Source: Archivesica marissinica (taxonomy: Eukaryota > Mollusca > Bivalvia > Venerida > Vesicomyidae). From it: DNA of 64,000 bases. A program made the translations under genes and the position numbers. Where the stretch lies: contig CM026395.1 in the NCBI GenBank assembly GCA_014843695.1, positions 45,947,270 to 46,011,269 on the forward strand. Direction: 5' to 3'. The notes beneath the pieces are model-generated. The model made no database searches, was not told the origin of the DNA, and saw nothing but the letters and a program-made list of their open reading frames with translations. This document shows positions 35,222 to 45,996 of the stretch, one piece after another; position 1 is the first letter of the stretch, and each line of letters opens with the position of its first letter.

Positions 35222-35716
35222 ATGCCATTGAGTAAAATAACAATGTATGTAACTGATGAGCAGAGAAAAGAATTGCTGACTTTCTTGCAAAATAAGAACT
35301 GGGACGTAGAGATGGTAATAGAAGAAACAGCCACCGCCATGTCCGTTGCAGAGGCTGCTTACGTACCTCCCCCTATGCCTCAGCATGCTGAAGGTGTTGC
35401 TGAGTGTCCACTGTGCTTGTGTTCCCCTTCCATAATAAATGAACAGAACAAACAACTTTGGTGGCCTGCTAATAATCGTCCACCGCATAATCTAAATTCA
35501 CATGAGAGAAAGCTTCTATACAGGAGGTTTTGGGCAATGCTATATCATTGTGGCGCATGGAAATATGTCAGATATATAGAGAGAAAAGTAGCGGCTAGAA
35601 GAGGAGACTGTACTTGGCATAAGAGGGAACTGATGCCTGAATGTGTGGTACAGCAATGCAGGAACTGGCTGCCTAACCCGCGCAACCAGCCTTATTTGGG
35701 CCATAAGTGGAGTTGA
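35222..35716 (+). CDS. Intronless 164-aa ORF, P2X7 C-terminal-domain-like, copy 2
   Basis: Full-length frame equal in length to the ORF at 11627. By eye the six nucleotide differences are all replacement changes: E32V, P41S, C70S, C81W, N109H and D115Y (copy 1 to copy 2). C70S removes one cysteine of the cluster at 62-70, while copy 2 has His at 109 where copy 1 has Asn. If these positions bind zinc, as expected for a P2RX7_C-type domain, each copy may have lost one ligand. Six of six replacement changes is compatible with no selection. No introns, no poly-A signal close by; expression is unknown. Confidence 0.55.
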   Translation: MPLSKITMYVTDEQRKELLTFLQNKNWDVEMVIEETATAMSVAEAAYVPPPMPQHAEGVAECPLCLCSPSIINEQNKQLWWPANNRPPHNLNSHERKLLYRRFWAMLYHCGAWKYVRYIERKVAARRGDCTWHKRELMPECVVQQCRNWLPNPRNQPYLGHKWS

Positions 35717-35866
35717 ATTGTTTATACCAGTTGTAAGTACTATTAAAATACAGAACTTCAATTTCAGCAATTTATAACCTCTGATATGTACGTGGGTCAT
35801 AATAGATATAAGTGGTGCTCATGTATTAGATGTATACCATGCAGGGCCTCGCATGTGGCAAATACG

Positions 35867-35957
35867 ATGTGCGTCGACCGTCAGATTTGTACCGCTATTC
35901 CTCGTGTGTTTAGTGCGTCGACCGTCAGATTTGTACCGCTATTCCTCGTGTGTTTAA
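35867..35957 (+). repeat. 44-bp tandem repeat, 2 copies, in the TTAA element
   Basis: Same unit as at 12274-12409 (GTCGACCGTCAGATTTGTA), one copy fewer. Confidence 0.9.
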
Positions 35958-36097
35958 GGTCAAATATAGGTCAACCTGCAGGCCTTTAATCGATTACACG
36001 CCACTTATATTCAGAATGGCTATGTGCTATTAATATGATTGTTCATATTTGTGTTTGCATTATATGTATGTACACAAAATATGTAAAACTACCTTAT

Positions 36098-36182
36098 CTC
36101 TCCCTCATGGCGATGGATTCCAGCAGGAATGAAGGCTCGACAGCAATTAGTCTAATGTAGTAACAACTAGTTTCGTAATGGA
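36098..36182 (+). repeat. Family-2 SINE, 3' fragment
   Basis: It contains CATGGCGATGGATTCCAGCA and GGAATGAAGGCTCGA followed by a diverged AGTTTCGTAATGG tail. Confidence 0.7.
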
Positions 36183-36720
36183 AACACACCGGCTAATACC
36201 CACTACCGTATCATCTCACATCCCACATACGTCCGGGTGCAATGTTAGTACTCGGGTTACATTGACGAGACGAGAAGCCAGTGTGCAAACTCCACTAACA
36301 ACTACACTAATCAGACAGCAGTTTAATCATTGTGAAGTAAAATGCCAAAAACATGCCTTGGATTTCTAGCTAACCATATTCCATTCATTATAATTTGTAA
36401 GGAAAACCTATAACATAAAACATTTGCACGAAATTTCCATGAATATCCGGAAATAACGACAAAATGTTACATGATTTATTCCAGTTTTATATGTAAAACA
36501 TGGCGGAGAGGTCGCGTTACAGAGATTCTAGCCGTGGTGCGATGCTTCTCCACATTCACTATTTATAACAATCTGGGAACAAACACTCAATTTGAGAACA
36601 ATAGATTACGATGTGCATGCATTTCACATGATGTAAAATACAGATGCGTTTCCGCACCAAGACCTTTCTGGATTTAACCAAATCGCGTTTCTCCGATTCG
36701 TGTTTTCTGTGTGTATTTCA
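36183..36720. other. No gene recognised
   Basis: Two open frames of 63 and 68 codons have no recognisable domain. No repeat recognised. Confidence 0.4.
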
Positions 36721-36850
36721 CTTTTTATTTATCGTCGCTACGGGTTGCCCATATGAGCGACACCTCCTGGAGACATTTCGTCATTTTAGATATTGGAGGA
36801 TAGTGCAATGATACAGACAGAGGCCCATTGCACTGTCCATTCTGGCATCG
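36721..36850 (-). repeat. Family-1 SINE, 3' fragment
   Basis: On the plus strand TTTATTTATCGTCGCTACGG, GTTGCCCATATGAGCGAC and GATAGTGCAATGATACAGAC are the reverse complement of the family-1 3' half. Confidence 0.85.
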
Positions 36851-36878
36851 ACAGGATGCCTTGATTTAAAGTATATTC

Positions 36879-37120
36879 TAATTAGCGCAGTGGTTAGCGC
36901 GCTCGCTTCTCACCAATGCGACCCGTGTTCGATCCTCGGACCGGAAAGTATGTGAGATGGTACGATGGTTGCCAGCTCGTACAGGTGGATATTCTCCGGG
37001 TACTCCGGTTTCCTCCCACATGAATGACCACATTTACACTTTCATCCGCGCCAACGAGAGTGATTAATATAAGTTGTTAAAACCTGTTTTGCAATTGTTG
37101 CAAAATAAATAAAGTTTGAA
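36879..37120 (+). repeat. tRNA-derived SINE, family 4, full length
   Basis: The head has A box TTAGCGCAGTGGTTAGCGCG and B box GTGTTCGATCCTCGG. The body has GGAAAGTATGTGAGATGGTA, CCGGTTTCCTCCCACATG and CGCCAACGAGAGTGATTAAT. The 3' end, TTGCAATTGTTGCAAAATAA, resembles family 2 (shared GAGAGTGATTAATATAAG block). This is the reference copy for the 28-bp satellite at 40466-44804. Confidence 0.88.
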
Positions 37121-37144
37121 CTAAGTATCTACTGAAAGATGACA

Positions 37145-37228
37145 TGAGTAATTTTAATATGAGCGATCGAACTTGGATCCCCTGGATTACATGCCCTGCG
37201 TTTTAAACACTGGACCACTGACCCGCTA
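37145..37228 (-). repeat. tRNA-like SINE head
   Basis: On the minus strand GGTCAGTGGTCCAGTGTTTA is an A-box-like segment, followed by GTAATCCAGGGGATCC and a B-box AAGTTCGATCGC. It lies next to the next family-1 SINE but is a separate head. Confidence 0.55.
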
Positions 37229-37230
37229 TT

Positions 37231-37468
37231 GTGTTTTGTGTGTGGTTTACGTTTATCTATGTCGCTACCGGTTGCACATATGAGCGACGTCTCCTGAAGA
37301 GATTAGTCATTTTAGAATTTGGAGGATAGTGCAATGATACAGACAGATCCATTCCAGAGTCTCCTCTGGTTCTTTTTATGCACGGTGCAAAGCACCGACA
37401 CGAGACCTCGGTTTAAAATCCCATCCGAAAGACTGTTAATTGTATTAAGGTCAGAGGGGGGTCGAACT
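37231..37468 (-). repeat. Family-1 SINE, head truncated
   Basis: Reverse complement of the family-1 tail, body and the end of the head (GGTCAGAGGGGGGTCGAAC on the plus strand is the B box region). Confidence 0.88.
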
Positions 37469-37769
37469 TCCTCTTGTGCCAACCACCTATTTATCCACAA
37501 AGTTTCATCAACAATCCAACTATGTAATTGCAATACCATCTAGTTCCAAAGCAGTAATCTATGTTATCTATGTTATCTATGGACTCGACCCTGGGATTCC
37601 TTGCATATGTTTAGGTAGACAGATATAAGTAACTCAGTCACTGTAATGCAGTGGTTACATAGGACATATACTGTACACGAATACATTATTGGCAGTGAAA
37701 GGTTCTGAGATGATTTCTAAAAGGTTCACATGGCGGATTCCAATCTGAATGCTGTCCTTATTGACACAT

Positions 37770-38200
37770 CAACCAATCACTTTTTGTTAAACTAATCTCT
37801 TCTTCTCGTGTTGATATTTCATGTTCTTGAACTTTCTTCAAATATTCCTTTAAATATTAACCATTTTCTTTTAAACATCCGAAACTATTGACTCACTAAT
37901 ACAATAACTTCTGAAATTCTTTAGCATATACCTAGAATAAATTTCACGTATTTTCATTGTTAATTATATATATATTATTCTCCTATACCTATTGAGAATA
38001 ACTATATAAGTTTTCTTTCGTTATTATCCCTTTCAGTCTACTGCTGTTAAATTATATGTAGATATATTTCTTTATTTATAGAGGGTGACCTAATTAGTTC
38101 TGAACTAATCTAAATTAGGGCCCTCAAATTAAATTCCATGTACAAATACTGAAATAAATAATGTTTCAACTAAATATACAATTGTTATTTCAGACATTAC
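37770..38200 (+). repeat. Dispersed repeat R2, copy 1
   Basis: It shares with 51540-51860 the blocks AATACAATAACTTCTGAAAT, CATATACC.AGAATAAA, TATTTTCATTGTTA, GCTGTTAAATTATATGTA and TGAAATAAATAATGTT, in the same order. The segment AAACTAATCTCTTCTTCTCG at about 37792-37811 corresponds to the unit of the array at 51080-51545. No coding potential. Confidence 0.7.
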
Positions 38201-38339
38201 GTTGCGTAATAATGTTTTGTTTTATCCAAAACAAATTACATTTTACTGTTCAAGACTATTATAAATGTCCCAAACTATCCAAAACAGTACCAAAAAAACG
38301 AATTGCGAAATAGTATTTATATAGTATATCAGGTAATAA

Positions 38340-38460
38340 ACTATTTATTTCATAGGTATTTGGGGAACAGTCAAACTGTTGTTTCGAGGTATTGGGGATG
38401 ACGTCGGAACTGTTCCCCTCGACCGCTGTTCCCCTCGACCGCTGTTCCCCTATGCAATAA
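38340..38460. repeat. Short tandem and inverted GTTCCCCTCGACCGC repeat
   Basis: CTGTTCCCCTCGACCG occurs twice in tandem plus a partial third copy. GGGGAACAGT at 38361 is inverted relative to ACTGTTCCCC at 38409, so the segment can fold. Confidence 0.65.
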
Positions 38461-38627
38461 TTGTATACTATTGACTGTTGAACCTCGTTTGTTTAAATAT
38501 AGAACAGCCGCTAGAAATAACGTGTATGCACATAATGTATGTAGGCCTAATACATAACGTTGCTACTGTCATGGTATGTACTTATCTCTCTATATATATT
38601 ATGTTAATAATACTATGAAAGTATGAC

Positions 38628-38859
38628 GTTCGATGCCACGTCTGACCCTAATAAAATTAACAGTCTTTCACATGGGACTTTAAACCAAGGTATCGTGTCG
38701 GTGTTTTACAACCTTGCACGTAAAATAACCAGAGGATACTCTGGAATGGGTCTTTGCTGTATCATTGCACTATCCTCCAAAATTCTAAAATGACTCATCT
38801 CTTCAGGAGGCGGCGCTCATATGGGCAACCGGTAACGACGATAAATAAATGTAAAATCA
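38628..38859 (+). repeat. Family-1 SINE, head truncated
   Basis: It begins in the B box (GTTCGATGCCACGTCTGACC) and has the complete body and tail, ending ACGATAAATAAATG. Confidence 0.88.
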
Positions 38860-39279
38860 CATATGAAATTATGAGGAATAAAAAATATAAAATAAACCAA
38901 ACGAGAAAAAAATGGCCTGTTGGCTTATGGGAAATTTGCATTTAGTAGCGACATGAGGTATAATAATACTAAACACTTTCCGAAAAATAGTTAAAACTAT
39001 ATCAACATACACGAGGTTCTTTGTGATCAAAAGTCTATTCGACACATCTATTTGTCAATCTATTTCTTAATATGTTGCGATCAAATTACCATGACTCTAG
39101 CAGTTAATCACATTGTTAAATAAATGTATATTTTTATCGAAATTAGACACACACACAGTTTAACGTGCATTGTTAAACCAACTGTAACACAACCCTGTGC
39201 TTAATACAAAATCAGTCTTAACAATTTTATATTAAAAACACAAATGGATATTAAATATCTAGATCCTGTTTGTTTTTGT
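38860..39279. other. No gene recognised
   Basis: AT-rich spacer with no domain recognised. Confidence 0.4.
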
Positions 39280-39915
39280 AATTTTAATGTCGCACCAACA
39301 ACTGAGGTCATGTCCAGCTCTTACTCGTGAAGGAAGACCCCATTGCCCCTCCAAGCAGTGTTGCAGGCACGACAGGTCACTAGGAGAGAACCACTGATCA
39401 ACGCAAGCCAACTGGATAGCTAGTGTCACATTAAATAAGTCAGTGACCCTAACCACTCGGCCAACCACCCACTGGATAGCTAGTGTCACATTAAATAAGT
39501 CAGCGACCCTAACCACTCGGCCAACCACCCACTGGATTACTAGTGTCACATTAAATAAGTCAGCGACCCTAACCACTCGGCCAACCACCCACTGGATTAC
39601 TAATGTCACATTAAATAAGTCAGCGACCCTAACCACTCGGCCAACCACCCACTGGATTACTAGTGTCACATTAAATAAGTCAGCGACCCTAACCACTCGG
39701 CCAACCACCCACTGGATTACTAGTGTCACATTAGATAAGTCAGCGACCCTAACCACTCGGCCAACCACCCACTGGATTACTAGTGTCACATTAAATAAGT
39801 CAGCGACCCTAACCACTCGGCCAACCACCCACTGGATTACTAGTGTCACATTAAATAAGTCAGCGACCCTAACCACTCGGCCAACCACTCGGCCAACCAC
39901 TCGGCTATGGAAGCA
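39280..39915 (-). repeat. Family-3 SINE with a 60-bp array of its head
   Basis: On the minus strand the element begins GCTTCCATAGCCGAGTGGTT near 39915. Then come about 7.5 units of 60 bp (39415-39890), each with the Leu/Ser-like A box GGCCGAGTGGTTAGGGTCGC and GACTTATTTAATG. It continues into CAGTTGGCTTGCGTTGATCA and TCTCTCCTAGTGACC, the family-3 body. The array therefore repeats the SINE head. TCTAGAT occurs on both sides (about 39258 and 39921) and may be a 7-bp target duplication. Both strands are open over the array; the frames are not genes. Confidence 0.85.
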
Positions 39916-40249
39916 CTAGGTCTAGATATACTAGATTTTGAAAACTGTAGAAAAGCATATTATAGAGACAAACAATGAATTGGCTATCTGATGATAATCT
40001 CAAGACGGGTTCAGTAAAGTAACATTTAACTAGAAAGTCTGTATAATTAACAAGGAAACACAGCTCTAGCGGGATTTTAGTTCATTATAGTTGCATACAC
40101 GCAATTAGGAGTACGTGTTTTTTATTGAGAAAGTATCTGTCTTAAGGGGGTTAATGACTAGTTGATGTGCAGAAAAGATGTGATATAAAATATCAAGTAA
40201 TTACAAACTGAAAGTGGTGTATAATGTAATAGTTGGCTGTGTGTAAATA

Positions 40250-40468
40250 TACCGGTATTTTTAAAGTTTAAACTTTATTTATTTTACAACGATTGTGAAA
40301 CAAGTTTCAACAACTTATATTAATTACTCTAGTTGGCGCGGATTCACGCGTAAATGTGGTCATTTTTGTGGGAGGAAACCGGAGTACCCGAAGAAAACAT
40401 ACCTGTCCCATCTGGCAACCACCGTACCATTTCACACACTTCCCGGCTCGAACCAGAGTTACATTGGT
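40250..40468 (-). repeat. tRNA-derived SINE, family 4, that seeds the 28-bp satellite
   Basis: On the plus strand TTTATTTTACAACGATTGTG, AGTTGGCGCGGATTCACG, GTGGGAGGAAACCGGAGTAC and CCGGCTCGAACCAGAG are the reverse complement of the family-4 3' end, body and B box. The A-box head follows directly and is repeated in the array. ACCGGTATTT lies just left of the SINE (40251-40260) and just right of the array (44805-44814). Confidence 0.9.
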
Positions 40469-43400
40469 TAACCACTGTGCTCCTCGGACAGCAAGGTAAC
40501 CACTGCGCTAATCGGACATCCAGTTAACCACTGCGCTCATCGTACATCCAGTTAACCACTGCGCTCATCGGACATCCAGTTAACCACTGCGCTCATTGGA
40601 CAGCCAGTTAACCGCTGCGCTCATCGGACATCCAGTTAACCACTGCGCTCATCGGACATCCAGTTAACCACTGCGCTAATCGGACATCCAGTTAACCACT
40701 GCGCTCCTCGGACAGCCAGTTAACCACTGTGCTCCTCGGACAGCAAGTTAACCACTGCGCTAATCGGACATCCAGTTAACCACTGCGCTCATCGGACAGC
40801 CAGTTAACCACTGCGCTCATCGGACAGCCAATTATCCACTGCGCTCATCGGACAGCCAGTTAACCACTGCGCTAATCGGACATCCAGTTAACCACTGTAC
40901 TCCTCGGATAGCCAGTTACCCACTGCGCTAATCGGACATCTAGTTAACCACTGTGCTCCTCGGACAGCAAGTTAACCACTGCGCTAATCGAACAGCCAGT
41001 TAACCACTGCGCTAATCGGACAGCCAGTTAACCACTGCGCTCATCGGACAGCCAGTTAACCACTGCGCTCATTGGACAGCCAGTTAACCACTGCACTCAT
41101 TGGACAACCAGTTAACCACTGCGCTAATCGGACAGCCAGTTAACCACTGCGTTCATTGGACAGCCAGCTAACCACTGCGCTCATTGGACAGCCAGTTAAC
41201 CACTGCGCTAATCGGATCGCCAGTTAACCACTGCGCTAATCGGACAGCCAGTTAACCACTGCGCTCATTGGACAGCCAGTTAACCACTGCGCTCATTGGA
41301 CAGCCAGTTAACCACTGCGCTAATCGGACAGCCAGTTAACCACTGCGCTCATCGGACAGCCAGTTAACCACTGCGCTAATCGGACAGCCAGTTACCCACT
41401 GCGCTCATTGGACAGCCAGTTAACCACTGCGCTCATTGGACAGCCAGTTAACCACTGCGCTAATCGGACAGCCAGTTACACACTGCGCTCATCTGACAGC
41501 CAGTTAACCACTGCGCTCATCGGACAGCCAGTTAACCACTGCGCTCATCGGACATCCAGTTAACCACTGCGCTAATCGGACAGCCAGTTACCCACTGCGC
41601 TCATTGGACAGCCAGTTAACCACTGCGCTCATCGGACAGCCAGTTATCCACTGCGCTCATCGGACAGCCAGTTAACCACTGCGCTAATCGGACAGCCAGT
41701 TAACCACTGCGCTCATTGGACAGCCAGTTAACCACTGCGCTCATTGGACAGCCAGTTAACCACTGTGCTCCTCGGACAGCCAGTTAACCACTGTGTTCAT
41801 CGGACAGCCAGTTAACCACTGCGCTCCTCGGACAGCCAGTTAACCACTGCGCTCATCGGACAGCCAGTTAACCACTGCGCTAATCGGACATCCAGTTAAC
41901 CACTGCGCTCCTCGGACAGCAAGTTAACCACTGCGCTCATCGGACAGCCAGTTAACCACTGCGCTAATCGGACAGCTAGTTAACCACTGCGCTCATCGGA
42001 CAGCCAGTTAACCACTGCGCTCATTGGACAGCCAGTTAACCACTGCGCTCATTGGACAGCCAGTTAACCACTGGGCTCATCGGACAGCCAGTTAACCACT
42101 GCGCTCATTGGACAGCCAGTTAACCACTGCGCTCATTGGACAGCCAGTTAACCACTGCTCTCATTGGACAACCAGTTAACCAGTGCGCTCATCGGACAGC
42201 CAGTTAACCACTGCGCTCATTGGACAGCCAGTTAACCACTGTGCTAATCGGACAGCCAGTTAACCACTGCGCTCATTGGACAGCCAGTTACCCACTGCGC
42301 TAATCGGACAGCCAGTTAACCACTGCGCTAATCGGACAGCCAGTTAACCACTGCGCTCATTGGACAGCCAGTTACCCACTGCGCTAATCGGACAGCCAGT
42401 TAACCACTGCGCTCATCGGACAGCCAGTTAACCACTGTACTCCTCGGACAGCCAGTTAACCACTGCGCTAATCGGACATCCAGTTAACCACTGCGCTCAT
42501 CTGACAGCCAGTTAACCACTGCGCTCATTGGAGAGCCAGTTAACCACTGCGCTAATCGGACAGCCAGTTAACTACTGTACTCCTCGGACAGCCAGTTACC
42601 CACTGCGCTAATCGGACAGCCAGTTAACCACTGCGCTCATTGGACAGCCAGTTAACCACTGCGCTAATCGGACAGCCAGTTACCACTGCGCTCATGGACA
42701 TCCAGTTAACCACTGCGCTCATTGGACAGCCAGTTAACCACTGCGCTCATCTGACAGCCAGTTAACCACTGCGCTCATTGGAGAGCCAGTTAACCACTGC
42801 GCTAATCGGACAGCCAGTTAACTACTGTACTCCTCGGACAGCCAGTTACCCACTGCGCTAATCGGACATCCAGTTAACCACTGCGCTCATCTGACAGCCA
42901 GTTAACCACTGCGCTCATTGGACAGCCAGTTAACCACTGCGCTAATCGGACAGCCAGTTACCCACTGCGCTCATTGGACATCCAGTTAACCACTGCGCTC
43001 ATTGGACAGCCAGTTAACCACTGCGCTCATTGGACAGCCAGTTAACCACTGCGCTAATCGGACAGCAAGTTAACCACTGCGCTAATCGAACATCCAGTTA
43101 ACCACTGCGCTCCTCGGACAGCAAGTTAACCACTGCGCTCATCGGACAGCCAGTTAACCACTGCGCTAATCGGACAGCTAGTTAACCACTGCGCTCATCG
43201 GACAGCCAGTTAACCACTGCGCTCATTGGACAGCCAGTTAACCACTGCGCTAATCGGACAGCCAGTTAACCACTGCGCTAATCGGACAGCAAGTTAACCA
43301 CTGCGCTCCTCGGACAGCAAGTTAACCTGCGCTCATCGGACAGCCAGTTAACCACTGCGCTAGTCGGACAGCCAGTTAACCACTGCGCTCATCGGACAGC

Positions 43401-44804
43401 CAGTTAACCACTGTGCTCCTCGGACAGCCAGTTAACCACTGCGCTAATCGGACATACAGTTAACCACTGCGCTCATCGGACAGCCAGTTAACCACTGCGC
43501 TCATCGGACAGCCAGTTAACCACTGTGCTCCTCGGACAGCCAGTTAACCACTGTGCTCATCGGACAGCCAGTTAACCACTGGCATCCTCGGACAGCCAGT
43601 TAACCACTGTGCTCATCGGACAGCCAGTTAACCACTGCGCTCCTCGGACAGCCAGTTAACCACTGCGCTCATCGGACAGCCAGTTAACCACTGCGCTAAT
43701 CGGACAGCCAGTTAACCACTGCGCTCATCGGACAGCCAGTTAACCACTGCGCTCATCGGACAGCCAGTTAACCACTGTGCTCCTCGGACAGCCAGTTAAC
43801 CACTGTGCTCATCGGACAGCCAGTTAACCACTGCGCTCCTCGGACAGCCAGTTAACCACTGCGCTCATTGGACAGCCAGTTAACCACTGCGCTAATCGGA
43901 CATCCAGTTAACCACTGCGCTCCTCGGACAGCAAGTTAACCACTGCGCTCATCGGACAGCCAGTTAACCACTGCGCTAATCGGACAGCTAGTTAACCACT
44001 GCGCTCATCGGACAGCCAGTTAACCACTGCGCTCATTGGACAGCCAGTTAACCACTGAGCTAATCGGACAGCCAGTTAACCACTGCGCTCATTGGACAGC
44101 CAGTTAACCACTGGGCTCATCGGACAGCCAGTTAACCACTGCGCTCATTGGACAGCCAGTTAACCACTGCGCTCATTGGACAGCCAGTTAACCACTGCGC
44201 TAATCGGACAGCAAGTTAACCACTGCGCTAATCGAACATCCAGTTAACCACTGCGCTCCTCGGACAGCAAGTTAACCACTGCGCTCATCGGACAGCCAGT
44301 TAACCACTGCGCTAATCGGACAGCCAGTTAACCACTGCGCTCATCGGACAGCCAGTTAACCACTGCGCTCCTCGGACAGCCAGTTAACCACTGTGCTCAT
44401 CGGACAGCCAGTTAACCACTGCGCTCCTCGGACAGCCAGTTAACCACTGCGCTCATCGGACAGCCAGTTAACCACTGCGCTAATCGGACAGCCAGTTAAC
44501 CACTGCGCTCATCGGACAGCCAGTTAACCACTGCGCTCATCGGACAGCCAGTTAACCACTGTGCTCCTCGGACAGCCAGTTAACCACTGTGCTCATCGGA
44601 CTGACAGTTAACCACTGCGCTCCTCGGACAGCCAGTTAACCACTGCGCTCATCGGACAGCCAGTTAACCACTGCGCTAATCGGACAGCCAATTAACCACT
44701 GCGCTCATCGGACAGCCAGTTAACCACTGCGCTCATCGGACAGCCAGTTAACCACTGCGCTAATCGGACAGCCAGTTAACAACTGCGCTAATCGGACAGC
44801 CAGT
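40466..44804 (-). repeat. 28-bp satellite of a SINE A box, about 155 copies
   Basis: The unit is CAGTTAACCACTGCGCTCAT plus eight bases. On the minus strand each unit carries AGCGCAGTGGTTAAC, the A box of the family-4 head; units with TAATCGG restore TTAGCGCAGTGG, which fits the pol III A-box consensus fully. Main variants are TCATCGG, TCATTGG, TAATCGG and TCCTCGG, and they recur in blocks (for example the unit series around 42480-42620 and 42750-42880), showing higher-order duplication. Confidence 0.97.
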
Positions 44805-44814
44805 ACCGGTATTT

Positions 44815-45429
44815 ATTTAATGTCAACGTATTGTTGTATTACAATTACAATGGAATCATTATTGATACCAGTAGATTTGTGTGGAACTGTATTTTTTATT
44901 CATAGCTGATATTTCAGACGCCTGTGCACACACCTAACAACTTCGTCTCTAAACGTTCCTGCAAACGTGGAAGCGTAGACATTTGATTGTCCCTCGCACC
45001 GTACAGAAACACTTCTTCGAGACCGAAAGCTCGTAGATTAATGAGATTCCCTAAAAGCTTTTGATACTTAAATCGTCGGTAAATGACGGCCAATGAATAC
45101 ACAGGCATCAACACAATTGCGTGAATGAGATTTGAATGGAATAAATAGATGTGCAGGCTCCATAAGATTGAGGAAATCAGACTAGCTGTATAAAGCCAGG
45201 GGCCGTATTCCTAGGAAGCAAATAATATCTGCGTGTTGTCCATAATCATGCGGCGAAAACTACCCCCTATATCAATTTTGATTATAGTAAGTCATTTCCG
45301 TCCATGATTAATGATAATATCGGTACTGAGTAAAAAGCTTTCAATTAATAAATCGACATTAACATGTCATTAGGAAGTAATAAGAATAACTTGAATAATG
45401 ACATTAGTTGTAATAATTCTTTAGACATA
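44815..45429. other. No gene recognised
   Basis: Spacer with a 66-codon minus-strand frame of no recognisable family. Confidence 0.4.
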
Positions 45430-45700
45430 AATATTCATGGAATACCAACGCGTACATAGATATAAATGTACGCAGAGCATCAGCACGTACTGAGACATAA
45501 CTCTACAAGAGCTCCAACACGTACTTAGACATAAATGTACATAAAACCCCAAAACGTACTTAGACAAAAATGTACATAGAGCTCCAACACGTAGTACTTA
45601 GACATAAATGGCCATAGAGTACCAACACGTACTTAGACATAATGTCAATAGGGCACAATACACACATGTAATGGAGCGCCTACACGTATTTAAACATGCA
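45430..45700. repeat. Degenerate tandem repeat of about 40 bp, 6 copies
   Basis: CAACACGTACTTAGACATAA followed by ATGTACATAGAGC recurs about six times with many changes. It looks older than the other arrays. Confidence 0.75.
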
Positions 45701-45860
45701 TGCCTATGAATACTCGCATTATACGGAATTGTCATCGTTTTTGTTTCGTCTTTTTTCTAATAAATAAATGGTATTTTAATAGTAGCTTTTGCAGAGTTGT
45801 CTGCCTTCTCTCATGGTGTGGATACTGCTTCAGCACGCAACACCCAAACATTTATATAGA

Positions 45861-45996
45861 CGTTATTACGTGGCCAGTTTCATGTCAGCTTAAGTATCGA
45901 CCCGAGGTAACTTGATATCAGCCCGAGATCTTCAGGCTAATATCAAGTTACCTCGGGTCGAAACCTAGGCTGATATGAAACTAGCCACGTAATAGC
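45861..45996. repeat. Foldback element with 60-bp arms
   Basis: The left arm (about 45861-45922) and the right arm (about 45934-45996) are reverse complements with roughly six mismatches; GACCCGAGGTAACTTGATAT and its complement are exact over a long run. The loop is about 12 bp. No coding potential. It fits a foldback MITE or a stable hairpin. Confidence 0.85.

Larger units (their letters stand above)
34627..35989 (+). mobile_element. TTAA-bounded TIR element, copy 2
   Basis: Same TIRs and TTAA borders (34627-34630 and 35986-35989) as 11021-12441 and the same orientation. It is 58 bp shorter, 44 bp of which is one tandem unit fewer near the right end. The body differs from copy 1 at about one base per hundred, so the two insertions are recent relative to the other repeats here. 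Confidence 0.85.

Noticed and set aside
40466..44804. Array of functional pol III genes
   Set aside because: Only the A box is repeated; no B box or T-run terminator is in the unit, so transcription cannot be claimed.
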